Positions 27,864 to 37,174 of a stretch of 64,000 bases of DNA are shown in pieces; the first letter of the stretch is position 1, and every line of letters starts with the position of its first letter. The translations under genes and the position numbers were made by a program. Source of the stretch: Acinetobacter sp. ANC 4805 (GTDB lineage: Bacteria > Pseudomonadota > Gammaproteobacteria > Pseudomonadales > Moraxellaceae); assembly GCF_022549495.1 (NCBI RefSeq), contig NZ_JAKZGD010000003.1, positions 124,001 through 188,000 of the forward strand, given 5' to 3'. The notes below the pieces were generated by a model that ran no database searches, was not told where the DNA came from, and saw only the letters and a list, made by a program, of their open reading frames with translations.

Positions 27864-28132
27864 TCTTGTGTTTGACGATAATGTTGAGCCGCTTGTTTGA
27901 GTTTTGAATGAACTTGAACAGGTTGATCCAATGCTGTTATTAATGCCAATGCATCTTTTTCATTGAGTTGTAAGCTTTGCTCTTGAATCAGAACTTGTTT
28001 AGCCTTTTCAATTGCGGCACTGAGCACAAACGCATTCAAACTTGGCATACCCAATAAATTGGCAGCTTGCAGCAATAACGCTTGTGTTTGCTCATCAACA
28101 CGAGCTGTAATTCGGGGATGATAGGCTGACAT
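27860..28132 (-). CDS. DUF1778 antitoxin
   Basis: A 90-residue ribbon-helix-helix DNA-binding antitoxin. The N-terminal strand and helices (RITARVDEQTQALLLQAANL, then SLNAFVLSAAIEKAKQVL) match DUF1778. The C-terminal half, with LNEKDALALITALDQP, is the expected toxin-neutralising tail. It precedes the GNAT gene with an ATGA overlap, in the antitoxin-first order seen in such modules, and likely represses its own promoter in the 61-bp gap toward dgt. No clear operator palindrome was picked out. Confidence 0.85.
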   Translation of the reverse strand: MSAYHPRITARVDEQTQALLLQAANLLGMPSLNAFVLSAAIEKAKQVLIQEQSLQLNEKDALALITALDQPVQVHSKLKQAAQHYRQTQE

Positions 28133-28193
28133 GATTCACCTACTAAATTTAACTTTATGTGCCATTATGGCACACGAATAGTGGTTTGTTAAT

Positions 28194-29534
28194 TTAAAAA
28201 AAACCAACTTTATTGCCTTGTAACTCTTGTGCCAAGCTATAAGCTTGATGGTCTGAGAATTTACTAATAATATCTAGGACTTGCATAATATTATTGTAAT
28301 GATTGTTCTGTAAGTTCACACCTGAATGTTGCAAAATAGACATCAAACGTTGTTCTTTAAAGCTCAAGGTCTTATGTGGCATGGTTAATGGGATAAAAGC
28401 ATCCAAAATCGTTTGTAAGCTCTGATGTGCGATAATTTCTAAACCTGATTTTTGAGGATGTTCAAAAATTCGATCTCTGGCAAGATTCTTCGCCGTTTGA
28501 ATGCCTGTTTCAATATCGGGTGAGCAATACTGTAAAAGGCTGCCTTTGAGTTGACCTGTGATAATTTCATAATGATGCTTGGCAAAAGCAGTGGTGACTT
28601 CATCAACTAGACGTTTCATCACACGCCCACGCAAAGCTGCGATTTTTTGCTGCCATGTGGTATGGGGTAAGTGCAACTCTTCAGGACGACCAAAGTCGGC
28701 AATCAAATTCAGAAAAATAGGCTCAACCTCATCGTAGTTCAGCATATTGAGGATGATGCCATCTTCTAAGTCAATTAAGGCATAACATATATCATCGGCA
28801 GCTTCTAATAAATAAGTGAGCGGATGACGGCAATAATGATATTCACCGAGTTGAATCAAGCCGAGCTGTTCAGCTAATTGTTTTAAGATTTCTTTTTCAG
28901 ATTGATAGCAACCAAACTTTGCTCTTTGGTGTGAGGGTGTATCGCCTTGTTCTTCAATGGTTTTAGACAACCATGGGTATTTTAAATAAGCACCAAGTGT
29001 GGCACAGGTCAAACGCATACCACCATCATCAGGATGATAGTCAATCCGACTAAGCAAGCGAAGTCCTTGTGCATTGCCTTCGAATTGGCGTACATCTGCG
29101 GCTTCTTCGGGCGTTAATTGGCTGAGAAAGTCACGATGTGATGCATCATCAAACCATTCACGAATCGCATATTCTCCTGCATGTCCAAAAGGTGGATTAC
29201 CAATATCATGCGCTAAACAAGCAGCTTGAATGATTGCACCGACATCCGCTGGGGAAATCCACATCGGTAATTCATCTTTGATTTTTTCAGCAGCAAGCAT
29301 GCCGAGCGAACGACCAATACAAGAAACTTCGAGCGAATGAGTCAGTCGAGTGTGAATGCCATCATGCTGTGTAAGTGGATGAACCTGAGTTTTTCTATTT
29401 AATTGACGAAAGCTTTGGGAAAATATAATTCTGTCATAATCTTTATGGAAAGGGCTTCGAGCCAATTCAGTACTACTTTTTTTACTGCCTAAACGAATTG
29501 CAGAAAGCAATTCCAACCAACGCATTTGTTCCAT
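28194..29534 (-). CDS. dgt: Deoxyguanosinetriphosphate triphosphohydrolase-like HD protein
   Basis: A dNTP triphosphohydrolase of the HD superfamily, 446 residues, that removes the whole triphosphate from dGTP or related dNTPs. Key features are QLNRKTQVHPL near residue 43, the metal ligand in RLTHSLEVSCIGRSLG near 62-77, and the HD pair in AACLAHDIGNPPFGHAGEYA near 110. A further conserved block is TYLLEAADDICYALIDLEDG near 245. Whether it prefers dGTP or is a broad dNTPase cannot be told by eye. It begins MEQMRWLELLS. Confidence 0.9.
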   Translation of the reverse strand: MEQMRWLELLSAIRLGSKKSSTELARSPFHKDYDRIIFSQSFRQLNRKTQVHPLTQHDGIHTRLTHSLEVSCIGRSLGMLAAEKIKDELPMWISPADVGAIIQAACLAHDIGNPPFGHAGEYAIREWFDDASHRDFLSQLTPEEAADVRQFEGNAQGLRLLSRIDYHPDDGGMRLTCATLGAYLKYPWLSKTIEEQGDTPSHQRAKFGCYQSEKEILKQLAEQLGLIQLGEYHYCRHPLTYLLEAADDICYALIDLEDGIILNMLNYDEVEPIFLNLIADFGRPEELHLPHTTWQQKIAALRGRVMKRLVDEVTTAFAKHHYEIITGQLKGSLLQYCSPDIETGIQTAKNLARDRIFEHPQKSGLEIIAHQSLQTILDAFIPLTMPHKTLSFKEQRLMSILQHSGVNLQNNHYNNIMQVLDIISKFSDHQAYSLAQELQGNKVGFF

Positions 29535-29766
29535 TTATCATTATTCACTATGAGTTCAAGATCATCATGCCAAAAAAAAGATTAAAGCACTAGAGTCGGG
29601 CGACATGGTTTGGCGTTTAAAATATTTTGCGTCTGCGTTAGGATTGCCGTGTTGCAAATATATGTCTTGAAGTGAAAATAGTAAATTTTGTTAAAAGGTT
29701 AGCTGGTTTGGTATTCCATCGCACAGTGGTGGAACGAGGTAAAAATTCTTAGAGATTTTGGAAAAT
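29535..29766. other. Gap between dgt and the orphan gene, with a palindromic element
   Basis: No complete gene is seen. The last 60 bases hold a degenerate palindromic element (29710-29739). The frame across it is open for about 37 codons, ending at TAG 29750-29752, but has no convincing start. It may be a chance run or a remnant. Confidence 0.45.
29710..29739 (+). repeat. Degenerate palindromic element, left copy
   Basis: GGTATTCCATCG ... GTGGAACGAGG has short complementary arms (TTCCA/TGGAA-type). It resembles the widespread bacterial intergenic palindrome of the GGCATTCCCACG/GTGGGAACGAGG type. A second copy lies beyond the orphan gene. Confidence 0.5.
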
Positions 29767-30186
29767 ATGATTTTGATTAAATCAAAAGATTTGAGCCTAA
29801 CAGATCTACAGAACCATGGTGTGTGGACATGGAGCTCAGATTTGTATCAAAATGAAGATTTGTTAGTAGCTGTGCCAATAACACCAGAAGGTCTAGCAGA
29901 TCCAGAAACATTGCTGATTTATGCAGCATTTAAAATGGCAAATGGGGCACAGTTAGAAGGAGTGGTAGTTTATGATCCAGATTTAGATGAAGTGTTTGCT
30001 ATAGAATTATTTCTTGGGGATACACGAATCACTTTAAATCGAAATTTACTGGATATTTCCATAGAAGAGCTAAAGCAATATATAGAATTTAGTAATGATA
30101 TTAATTGCCAAGTTTTTCCAATTCAATTTCAAGCGATACCACGAGAGCTATTGATGATCAAAGGAGAGTTTGTTTTGAGACTGTAA
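29767..30186 (+). CDS. Orphan 139-residue protein, immunity-like, unknown function
   Basis: The ATG at 29767 (MILIKSKDLSLTDLQNHGVW) is preferred to a TTG 9 bp upstream. The product is acidic and cytoplasmic, with no signal peptide or span. It shows W-x-W plus an ANG turn (AFKMANGAQLEGVVVYDPD) in its first half. The second half is strand-rich (VFAIELFLGDTRITLN). From memory this layout (DL...W...D...LANG...) recurs in orphan small proteins found near palindromic repeats, sometimes near polymorphic toxins. No toxin gene is present. Degenerate palindromes flank it on both sides, suggesting transfer as a cassette. Function is not assigned. Confidence 0.6.
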   Translation: MILIKSKDLSLTDLQNHGVWTWSSDLYQNEDLLVAVPITPEGLADPETLLIYAAFKMANGAQLEGVVVYDPDLDEVFAIELFLGDTRITLNRNLLDISIEELKQYIEFSNDINCQVFPIQFQAIPRELLMIKGEFVLRL

Positions 30187-30205
30187 ATACTTAAACTTAC
30201 CATTG

Positions 30206-30222
30206 CCTCGTTCCATATATGG
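30206..30222 (-). repeat. Partial palindromic element, inverted copy
   Basis: CCTCGTTCCATATATGG starts with the reverse complement of GGAACGAGG found in the left copy. Confidence 0.4.
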
Positions 30223-30285
30223 TCTCCATCCGAATTGCAAGGTTTCATTGGCAAAGAGCGTTGTTGTATACGTATATTCGACTTT

Positions 30286-30319
30286 GGTTTTCGTTACACC
30301 ACTGTGCAGTAGAACGAGG
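30286..30319 (+). repeat. Degenerate palindromic element, right copy
   Basis: It ends in AGAACGAGG, as the left copy ends in GGAACGAGG. Its core ACCACTGTGC is the exact reverse complement of GCACAGTGGT in the left copy. Confidence 0.5.
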
Positions 30320-30337
30320 CATAAAAAGCAACCAAAT

Positions 30338-30367
30338 CCTGAAAAGTTTTAATTTTCAGGGTTTTTG
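30338..30367 (+). terminator. Terminator downstream of the orphan gene
   Basis: The stem CCTGAAAA/TTTTCAGG with a short loop is followed by GTTTTTGATTT. Confidence 0.65.
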
Positions 30368-30375
30368 ATTTGAAA

Positions 30376-30600
30376 TTACCAACTAATATTGACACGTCTA
30401 TTGGGTGCTAGACAGCCAATAAGCTGATTTTTCTCTTTATTGGTAGAACAATGTCGATAGGCTTCAGTCTGGCTGTTGGCTTGAATTTGAATACGATTGG
30501 CATCAATCCTTCATTTACCAAAAGTCGGGCAGCAGTATTGGCACGTTGTGCAGAAAGCTCATGTAATACTTTGGTCAGTGGTGTTACAACAATTTCAACA
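30376..30600 (-). pseudogene. Remnant of an OmpA-family C-terminal domain
   Basis: On the minus strand one frame reads VEIVVTPLTKVLHELSAQRA then NTAARLLVNEGL. A shift of one frame then gives ANRIQIQANSQTEAYRHCST, followed shortly by LAPNRRVNISW and a stop at 30376. This is the L-S-x-x-R-A...N-R-R-V end of the OmpA peptidoglycan-binding domain. The frameshift near 30500 and the missing N-terminal two thirds mark it as decayed. A separate 84-codon frame over this region is only the unshifted half. Confidence 0.75.
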
Positions 30601-30617
30601 TAATAAATCATGTAAAA

Positions 30618-30641
30618 GGAGAGGGGCATAAACTCTCCCCA
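30618..30641. repeat. Hairpin upstream of the OmpA remnant
   Basis: GGAGAG and CTCTCC arms flank about 9 nt, beside the remnant. It may be an old terminator or breakpoint. Confidence 0.4.
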
Positions 30642-30796
30642 ACTAAAAATATTTACAAACATTTTTGCTCCTATAAAGCCAAGATAAATCGTGTATCACA
30701 TCTAGCTGATTCGATGAATAAACAGTAGAATATGCGCTCTCTCATAAGTCACATTGTGGTAGGTTCGTTAGACCCGCCCGTGGAGCCAAAGTCAAC

Positions 30797-33700
30797 ATGT
30801 TTATCGTGGCCGGTGCATCAGCACATTCTTCTTTTAAGAAAGCTCAACTCTTAAACCGTTTAGCGTCAATGAGTTCTGTTCAATCTTTTGACAGCCAGTG
30901 GGTTTATTTGTTTGATCAAGCGCTCAACGAGCAGCAACATCAATCGGCATTACAACTTTTAAACGATGGTCAATCTTTCGAACTTCGCCAAGCTGCAAGT
31001 GATGAAATCCAAATTTTAGTAACACCACGTGTCGGCACAATCTCGCCGTGGTCATCTAAAGCAACGGATATTTTCCAAAACTGTAATACGCCAATTCACC
31101 GTTTAGAACGTGGTCTGCTATTTACACTGAAAGGTGTGAAAGAGATTTCGAACGAAGTGAAATTGGCATTACATGACCGTATGACAGAGAATGTTTTTGC
31201 TCAAATCGAAGATGCAAAAGCATTGTTCTCAGAAACTGCACCAAAGCCACTCAATTCAATTGATATTTTAGGTCAAGGAAAAGAAGCTTTAGTGAAAGCC
31301 AACAATGAGTTTGGTTTTGCTTTATCTGAGCAAGAAATTGATTACTTAACCGAAGCATTTACCAAGCTCGGCCGTAATCCAAACGACATCGAATTGATGA
31401 TGTTTGCTCAAGCAAACTCTGAACACTGTCGTCATAAAATCTTTGGTTCTGAATGGACAATTGATGGTGAAAAACAGCCATTATCATTGTTCCAAATGAT
31501 TAAAAATACCTATAAAGAATCTCCAACAGATGTGTTATCAGCATATAAAGATAACGCGTCTGTGATCGTGGGTTATGACACGATGCGTTTTTATCCGAAA
31601 GCGGATGAAAATGGTCACTTCGTTTATAAATATAAGAGCCAAGCTGCTCATATTTTAATGAAGGTTGAAACACACAACCATCCAACTGCAATTGCTCCAT
31701 TTGCAGGTGCTGCAACAGGTTCGGGCGGTGAAATCCGTGATGAAGGTGCAACAGGTCGTGGTGGTAAACCAAAAGCAGGTCTAACAGGCTTTACTGTTTC
31801 AAACTTAAATATCCCTGGTTTTGAACAACCTTGGGAAGATAACTACGGTAAACCTTCACGTATGGCATCGCCATTACAAATCATGATCGAAGGTCCACTC
31901 GGCGGTGCTGCGTTTAATAACGAATTCGGTCGCCCAGCATTGAATGGTTATTTCCGTACTTTCGAACAGAATGTAAATGGTGATGTAAAAGGCTTCCACA
32001 AGCCGATTATGATTGCAGGTGGTTACGGTAACATTCGTCCTGACCATGTTGAAAAAGATGCGATCCAACCGGGTGACTTACTCATCGTGTTGGGTGGCCC
32101 TGCAATGTTGATCGGTCTTGGCGGTGGTGCAGCGTCTTCTGTAGACAGCGGGACTATGGGCGAGAGCTTGGACTTTGCTTCTGTTCAACGTGAAAACCCA
32201 GAAATGGAACGTCGTTGCCAAGAAGTCATCGATACATGCTGGCGCTTAGAAGACTTTAACCCAATCGTGTCTGTACATGATGTGGGTGCGGGTGGTGTAT
32301 CTAATGCTATGCCAGAACTTGTGAATGATCATGAGTTGGGTGCCGTGCTTAACTTACGTAAAATTCCATCATTAGAGCCGGGCATGAGCCCAATGGAGAT
32401 CTGGTCAAATGAAGCACAAGAACGTTATGTACTTGCCATTCGTCCAGAGTCTTTAGAACAGTTTGAAGAAATTTGTGCACGTGAGCGTTGTCCGTTTGCA
32501 GTACTTGGTGAAGCGACTGAAGCGCGTCACTTAACTGTTGAAGACCCTTTGTTTGAGAACAAGCCTGTCGATATTCCAATGCAGGTGATCTTAGGCGGTA
32601 CACCGCGTATGCAACGTTCGTATGAAACGATTGAACGTACAGGTAATGATTTTGATGCTGCGAAAGTTAACTTGAAAGATGCAATTTTCCGTGTATTAAA
32701 AAATCCAACAGTTGCTTCTAAATCATTCTTGATCACCATCGGTGACCGTTCGATTACAGGTATGGTTGCACGTGATCAAATGGTTGGTCGCTGGCAAGTA
32801 CCTGTTGCGGATGCAGCAGTAACCACTACAAGTTTGCAAGGCTTCACAGGTGAAGCAATGGCAATGGGTGAACGTCCACCAGTTGCATTGTTGAATCCTG
32901 CTGCATCTGCTCGTTTAGCAGTTGCCGAAGCAATCACCAATATTGCCTGTGCCAACATTGAACAAATCAGTGATATCAAACTGTCTGCAAACTGGATGGC
33001 AGCAGCGGGTCAAAAAGGTGAAGACCAAGCCTTATTTGAAGGTGTGAAAGCGATTGGTATGGAAATGTGTCCTGCATTAGGTATCGCAATTCCAGTCGGT
33101 AAAGATTCACTTTCAATGCGTACCACTTGGAATGATGGCGAAGACAAAGCGGTAACATCGCCAATGACAGGTGTGATCACTGCATTTGCACCTGTTTTAG
33201 ATGTACGTAAAACGTTAACACCTGAACTCAAAAACCTAGAAGACTCAGTACTGGTACGTATCGATTTGTCTAAAGGTCAATTCCGTTTGGGTGGTTCGAT
33301 CCTTGCGCAAGTGTACAAAGCCATTGGTTCTGTGACACCTGATGTGGATAGTTTTGATGACTTCAAAGCATTCTTTGCTTTGATTCAAGACTGGAACAAT
33401 CGTGGTGTGATCAAGGCTTACCATGACATCGGTGATGGTGGTTTATTGGCGACTGTTGCTGAAATGATGTTCGCATCACGTTTAGGTGTAGCCTTAGAAA
33501 ATCAATCAACTGAAAGCTTATTTGCTGAAGAAATTGGTGCTGTATTACAAATTACAGCAGCTGATTGGGCGCAATTAGAAGTTGAAGTTGCAGCATCAAG
33601 TTTGAAAGATGCAATTGCGGTTGTAGGTCGTGTGAACACAACCGATCAATTGGCTGTGAATGGTTTAACTTTAGCACGTGCTGAATTACAACAAGCATGG

Positions 33701-34627
33701 GCGGAAGTATCACATCAAATTCAACGTTTGCGTGACAACGTTGAAACTGCGGATCAAGAATTTTCGTTGATTGCAGATCAAAATCATAAAGGTTTAATTG
33801 CACAAGCGACTTATGACCTAAATGAGCCTGTTGAAGCGCCATTTATCAATACACGTCGTCCAAACATGGCAATCTTGCGTGAGCAGGGTGTGAATGGTCA
33901 TGTTGAAATGGCAGCTGCTTTTGACAAAGTCGGCTTTAATACCATTGACGTACACATGAGTGACTTACTTGCGGGTCGTGTCAGCTTGAGCGATTTTGAA
34001 GGTTTAGTAGCATGTGGTGGTTTCTCATACGGTGACGTGATGGGCGCAGGTGGTGGTTGGGCGAAATCAGTGTTATTCAATGCGAAGTTACGTGATCAGT
34101 TTGAACAATTCTTCCACCGTGAAGATACGTTCAGCTTGGGTGTATGTAATGGCTGTCAAATGATGTCACAACTTGCACCACTTATTCCAGGTGCAGAGCA
34201 TTGGGGACGTTTCCACCGCAATACCTCAGAAGTATTTGAAGCGCGTGCAGTCAATGTTCGTGTAGAAAAATCTGTTTCGGTCTTGCTTGAAGATATGCAA
34301 GGTTCGATTTTACCAATCGCAGTTGCGCATGGTGAAGGGCGTTTAGTTGCAACAGAACAACAACTTGCTGCTTTAAATGCAGAGAATCAAGTGATCTTGC
34401 GTTATGTGGACAGCTTGGGTAACCCAACTCAACACTATCCGTTGAATCCAAATGGTTCACCAGAAGCGATTACGGGTCAAACTTCTAAAGATGGTCGTGC
34501 AACTGTGATGATGCCACACCCTGAGCGTAACTTCCGTGCTTTACAGCATTCGTGGAAGCCTGAAGATTGGGCTGAAGATGGTGCTTGGTTACGTATGTTC
34601 CGTAACGCACGTAAATTTATTGGTTAA
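30797..34627 (+). CDS. purL: Phosphoribosylformylglycinamidine synthase PurL (large form)
   Basis: Fourth step of purine synthesis: FGAR plus glutamine and ATP to FGAM. The 1276-residue product is the long single-chain form of gammaproteobacteria. It has an N-terminal PurS-like domain, two PurM-like synthetase domains ([15 protein letters not shown] near residue 200, [20 protein letters not shown] near 290, GGGAASS near 440) and a C-terminal glutaminase. The glutaminase shows [18 protein letters not shown] near 1075, the nucleophile in [13 protein letters not shown] near 1118 and HGEGR plus [10 protein letters not shown] near the end. It is a single transcription unit with a strong terminator. 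Confidence 0.97.
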   Translation: MFIVAGASAHSSFKKAQLLNRLASMSSVQSFDSQWVYLFDQALNEQQHQSALQLLNDGQSFELRQAASDEIQILVTPRVGTISPWSSKATDIFQNCNTPIHRLERGLLFTLKGVKEISNEVKLALHDRMTENVFAQIEDAKALFSETAPKPLNSIDILGQGKEALVKANNEFGFALSEQEIDYLTEAFTKLGRNPNDIELMMFAQANSEHCRHKIFGSEWTIDGEKQPLSLFQMIKNTYKESPTDVLSAYKDNASVIVGYDTMRFYPKADENGHFVYKYKSQAAHILMKVETHNHPTAIAPFAGAATGSGGEIRDEGATGRGGKPKAGLTGFTVSNLNIPGFEQPWEDNYGKPSRMASPLQIMIEGPLGGAAFNNEFGRPALNGYFRTFEQNVNGDVKGFHKPIMIAGGYGNIRPDHVEKDAIQPGDLLIVLGGPAMLIGLGGGAASSVDSGTMGESLDFASVQRENPEMERRCQEVIDTCWRLEDFNPIVSVHDVGAGGVSNAMPELVNDHELGAVLNLRKIPSLEPGMSPMEIWSNEAQERYVLAIRPESLEQFEEICARERCPFAVLGEATEARHLTVEDPLFENKPVDIPMQVILGGTPRMQRSYETIERTGNDFDAAKVNLKDAIFRVLKNPTVASKSFLITIGDRSITGMVARDQMVGRWQVPVADAAVTTTSLQGFTGEAMAMGERPPVALLNPAASARLAVAEAITNIACANIEQISDIKLSANWMAAAGQKGEDQALFEGVKAIGMEMCPALGIAIPVGKDSLSMRTTWNDGEDKAVTSPMTGVITAFAPVLDVRKTLTPELKNLEDSVLVRIDLSKGQFRLGGSILAQVYKAIGSVTPDVDSFDDFKAFFALIQDWNNRGVIKAYHDIGDGGLLATVAEMMFASRLGVALENQSTESLFAEEIGAVLQITAADWAQLEVEVAASSLKDAIAVVGRVNTTDQLAVNGLTLARAELQQAWAEVSHQIQRLRDNVETADQEFSLIADQNHKGLIAQATYDLNEPVEAPFINTRRPNMAILREQGVNGHVEMAAAFDKVGFNTIDVHMSDLLAGRVSLSDFEGLVACGGFSYGDVMGAGGGWAKSVLFNAKLRDQFEQFFHREDTFSLGVCNGCQMMSQLAPLIPGAEHWGRFHRNTSEVFEARAVNVRVEKSVSVLLEDMQGSILPIAVAHGEGRLVATEQQLAALNAENQVILRYVDSLGNPTQHYPLNPNGSPEAITGQTSKDGRATVMMPHPERNFRALQHSWKPEDWAEDGAWLRMFRNARKFIG

Positions 34628-34644
34628 TTAAAAACCAATTGTTG

Positions 34645-34677
34645 AAAATGCCACTTTTTAAGTGGCATTTTTTTTCT
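34645..34677 (+). terminator. Terminator after purL
   Basis: The stem AAATGCCACTT/AAGTGGCATTT has a short loop and is followed by a run of eight or more T. Confidence 0.9.
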
Positions 34678-34830
34678 CAAGTTATGGATTTAATGAGAGA
34701 ATAAACTTTATAAGTGTATTAAAAATAAATGACTGATAATAAATATTTTTTATTGAAAAATAACAATATAGTAGCTATGTAAAAATTTAACTATGGTATC
34801 CTTGTTGTGTTTAAGGGGAGAAATAAAACG

Positions 34831-35304
34831 ATGAAAAAAATACTAATTTTATCTATTCTGTTAACAGGATGCTCAACAGCATATCAACCGCATGCATTGT
34901 TAGGTCAACAAGGTTTTGCAGAAACTGAATTATCTCAAAATCATTTTAGAGTGACGTTTAGAGGGAATGATAAAACATCTGAACAACGTGCAAGTGATTT
35001 TGCATTGTTGAGAGCTTCTGAATTGATGATTGCGAGAGGATGTACGAATTTTAAAGTGCTTAATTCTGCAAATGAGAGCATCAGTCGCCTAGCATTTCCG
35101 CAGACACATAAGGTAAATGCATTTTCAAGTGCCATAGAAAATCGTATACATGGAAATAGTGATGGTTTTTCTAAAGTATATTCACCAAAATCGACAATCG
35201 AAGTTGGATGTGCAACCGAAAATGTGAGTGCGGAAAGCAGAATATATGCTTCGGCTTCTATTAATGAATCAATTAAGAATAAATACCAGATTGGAATGAA
35301 ATAA
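34831..35304 (+). CDS. Small lipoprotein (CC0125/CC1285-like)
   Basis: The ATG at 34831 follows a strong SD (AAGGGGAG) and gives a short lipoprotein signal peptide, MKKILILSILLTGC, with lipobox LTGC. The mature part, YQPHALLGQQGFAETELSQN followed by FRVTFRGNDKTSEQRASDFA and LLRASELMIARGC, matches the pattern I recall for the CC0125/CC1285 lipoprotein family: a G-Y/F-x-E-T-x-L start and F-x-GN-x-x-T turn, then an LLRAxE helix. Three Cys include the lipid-anchored one. The gene is monocistronic in AT-rich surroundings. Function is unknown. Confidence 0.72.
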   Translation: MKKILILSILLTGCSTAYQPHALLGQQGFAETELSQNHFRVTFRGNDKTSEQRASDFALLRASELMIARGCTNFKVLNSANESISRLAFPQTHKVNAFSSAIENRIHGNSDGFSKVYSPKSTIEVGCATENVSAESRIYASASINESIKNKYQIGMK

Positions 35305-35428
35305 AATTTAAGCTAGAACAGATCGAGATAGATTTCATTTGCTCTATGATTTTTGCTTGGCTTGAATGAACGTGAGGGACTATTTTTAATCGAATACATT
35401 AAAAATGTCTTATTGTGTGAAGGAAATC

Positions 35429-35842
35429 ATGAAGAAAATTGTTCCTGTTGTGTTAAGGCATCAACAGCAAGGTTTGGAAATATTGGCTTTTCGGCATCCA
35501 CTTGCAGGGACTCAATTGGTCAAGGGAACAATAGAACAAGATGAAAAACATGAGCAGGCTGCTGTTCGTGAATTATTTGAAGAGTCTGGATTAGTCGCTG
35601 AGCCAAATCCAAAGTTTATGGGAAGTCTTTCGCTTAGATTTAATCAACAGGATTGGTATTTCTATTTATGTGAAATTACTAAAGTGACTTCTGACTCTTG
35701 GTTGCATTATTGTCATGATGATGGTGGTTTAGAGTTTGAGTTCTTTTGGTATCCTTTACATCAAAAACCTAGTGAAGATTGGCATGAGACTTTTCAGGAA
35801 GCTTTGGGTTTTATCAAAATATATTTTGATTCGAAAAAGTAA
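35429..35842 (+). CDS. NUDIX hydrolase
   Basis: A NUDIX phosphohydrolase of 137 residues from the ATG at 35429, preceded by SD AAGGAA. An ATG at 35405 would add 8 residues. The Nudix box is complete: G-x5-E-x7-REL-x-EE-x-GL, formed by GTIEQDEKHEQAAVRELFEE followed by SGL near residues 38-60. The substrate is unknown; such enzymes clean up nucleotide derivatives. A Trp- and Phe-rich end (GLEFEFFWYPLHQKPSEDWH) is present. It is a single gene, convergent with the oxygenase gene. Confidence 0.86.
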   Translation: MKKIVPVVLRHQQQGLEILAFRHPLAGTQLVKGTIEQDEKHEQAAVRELFEESGLVAEPNPKFMGSLSLRFNQQDWYFYLCEITKVTSDSWLHYCHDDGGLEFEFFWYPLHQKPSEDWHETFQEALGFIKIYFDSKK

Positions 35843-35885
35843 AAGCCATCATGAAATGACTCTTACCTTTATAAGCTTGTTGGAT

Positions 35886-36569
35886 TTAGCAATCTTTAGA
35901 TTCTAATATCATCGGATGTTTATACATCACATCTGTACGAAGTACATATTTTTGACCTGAAAGCACAGGTGCTCCCTCATGTAACTGTTGATGCTCAAAT
36001 ACTAATATCTGCCCAAGTTTGGGTTGAATACTCGCGATTTGAGTTTCTTTACAGGGTTTCAGCATGCCACTATCACGGTAAAACACTGTTTCTCCACCTG
36101 TAAAATCTTCACTTAGGTAGATTAATAAAGTCAGTTGACTACTATGCCAATCATTCACCTCATAAATCCCATCCCAATGTGGTCTAAATGTTTCACCATT
36201 TTCATAACGATAAAAACGAAAACGTTCATTTAAGCCACTTAATGTCCAGCCATTCAATTGCTCAGGTAAGAGATGTTTGAGTTTGGAAAATAGTGTTTCG
36301 GCAAGTTGAATATCATCATAAATGACTCGTTTATTATTTCTGACATTGGTAAGAACTTGACGAGCTGAGTTTACGAATATATCTGCTGTTTCATAATGAT
36401 ATTGATGACTAAGTTCGATGAATGAGAGGCATTCTTGATTTGAAAAGACATCATCTACAGTAAAAATTAAAGGTGAGTTCTGATGTGTGTGTCGTTTTTC
36501 TTGTTGTAGAAAAAGAGTTTGAGTAGAAGTTATCCCATTTTGATGACCTATTCTGTTGAGTGGAATCAT
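35886..36569 (-). CDS. 2-oxoglutarate/Fe(II)-dependent oxygenase, prolyl 4-hydroxylase-like
   Basis: A 227-residue double-stranded beta-helix oxygenase. The iron ligands are H and D in FRPHWDGIYEVND near residue 130, and the distal H in FEHQQLHEGAPVLSG near 198. The 2-oxoglutarate-binding basic residue is probably in KYVLRTDVMY. GGETVFYRDSG is typical of the P4Hc group. The substrate may be a protein or small molecule. No signal peptide is seen, so it is likely cytoplasmic. Confidence 0.83.
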   Translation of the reverse strand: MIPLNRIGHQNGITSTQTLFLQQEKRHTHQNSPLIFTVDDVFSNQECLSFIELSHQYHYETADIFVNSARQVLTNVRNNKRVIYDDIQLAETLFSKLKHLLPEQLNGWTLSGLNERFRFYRYENGETFRPHWDGIYEVNDWHSSQLTLLIYLSEDFTGGETVFYRDSGMLKPCKETQIASIQPKLGQILVFEHQQLHEGAPVLSGQKYVLRTDVMYKHPMILESKDC

Positions 36570-36664
36570 GGTTATTTTAGCATCATTATAATTTTATTGC
36601 TATTTTAAAAAATGGTTCAATTATTGCTTTCCATATTCTGACAGTAGATAAGATATGGAAAAAT

Positions 36665-36790
36665 ATGATGAAAAATGAAAATCAAATAAGAACGATTGAT
36701 ACCAAAGACAAAGGCTGGTTTTGGTTTAGCTTAACCTTAGCGATTCAAATGCTATTTATTGTGATAAGTTACCTTGTGATAAATATTTAG
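36665..36790 (+). CDS. Small membrane protein, 41 residues
   Basis: The reading frame from ATG 36665 (or 36668) to TAG 36788 encodes a charged N terminus (MMKNENQIRTIDTKDKG) and one strong membrane span (WFWFSLTLAIQMLFIVISYL). A possible promoter lies just upstream: TTGCTT at 36624 and GATAAG at 36647 with 17-bp spacing. That would leave a very short leader. The codon pattern and clean helix suggest a real gene. Family not recognised; function unknown. Confidence 0.55.
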   Translation: MMKNENQIRTIDTKDKGWFWFSLTLAIQMLFIVISYLVINI

Positions 36791-36857
36791 CTTTGATATT
36801 TCTGTATTTTTAAGGTTATGATCGAATTATGATTTAAATATCTCAGATACCCGACTT

Positions 36858-37172
36858 ATGTTAAAACTCATTTATTATGTACCTGAATCTCATCTTGAGT
36901 CGACGAAACAAGCCATTTTTGCAGTGGGAGCAGGGGGTGTCGGCAACTATGAAGATTGTGCATGGCAAGTGAAAGGAATAGGGCAATTTAAGCCTGTTAA
37001 CGGTGCAAATCCCTTTTTAGGGCAATTGAATGAATTGGAACAACTTGAAGAATGGCGAGTTGAAACGATTGTCTCAGAAGAGAAAGCCAGTGCTGTAGCA
37101 AAAGCATTAAAAGCAAGCCATCCTTATGAAGAGCCTGCCTTTGAATTTCTGCAAATTTTGGATATTCAGTAA
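36858..37172 (+). CDS. NIF3/YqfO-like small protein
   Basis: A 104-residue protein resembling the CutA-like inserted domain of YqfO/NIF3 proteins, but standing alone. The start is MLKLIYYVPESHLESTKQAI, followed by GAGGVGNYEDCAW near residue 25, FKPVNGANPFLG near 50 and SHPYEEPAFEF near 90. These are hallmark segments of the family. The flanking metal-binding NIF3 halves are absent, as in other standalone versions. The biochemical role is unknown. It is convergent with the nitroreductase gene, 2 bp between stops. Confidence 0.82.
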   Translation: MLKLIYYVPESHLESTKQAIFAVGAGGVGNYEDCAWQVKGIGQFKPVNGANPFLGQLNELEQLEEWRVETIVSEEKASAVAKALKASHPYEEPAFEFLQILDIQ

Positions 37173-37174
37173 GA

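Larger units (their letters stand above)
30187..30796. other. Accessory-looking gap before purL
   Basis: It holds a second and third copy of GGAACGAGG-type palindromic sequence (30206-30222 inverted, 30286-30319 direct), a terminator at 30338-30367, and a frameshifted OmpA C-terminal remnant on the minus strand (30376-30600). A G-rich hairpin at 30618-30641 follows. The final 150 bases are the purL upstream region, where no riboswitch was recognised. Confidence 0.6.

Noticed and set aside
29640..29752. Open frame ending VVERGKNS as a toxin C terminus ahead of an immunity gene
   Set aside because: It has no start and overlaps the palindromic element, so the similar peptide at the right-hand copy is explained by the DNA repeat itself.
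30408..30662. 84-codon minus-strand frame as a real gene
   Set aside because: It is one half of a frameshifted OmpA C-terminal domain. The conserved end lies in another frame.
30755..30790. tRNA-like GGTTCG...CCCGCC stretch before purL
   Set aside because: Only a T-arm-like piece can be formed; no acceptor, D or anticodon arms are found upstream.
31500..34460. Many minus-strand frames across purL
   Set aside because: They are antisense shadows of a highly conserved gene, with no starts, domains or spacing of their own.
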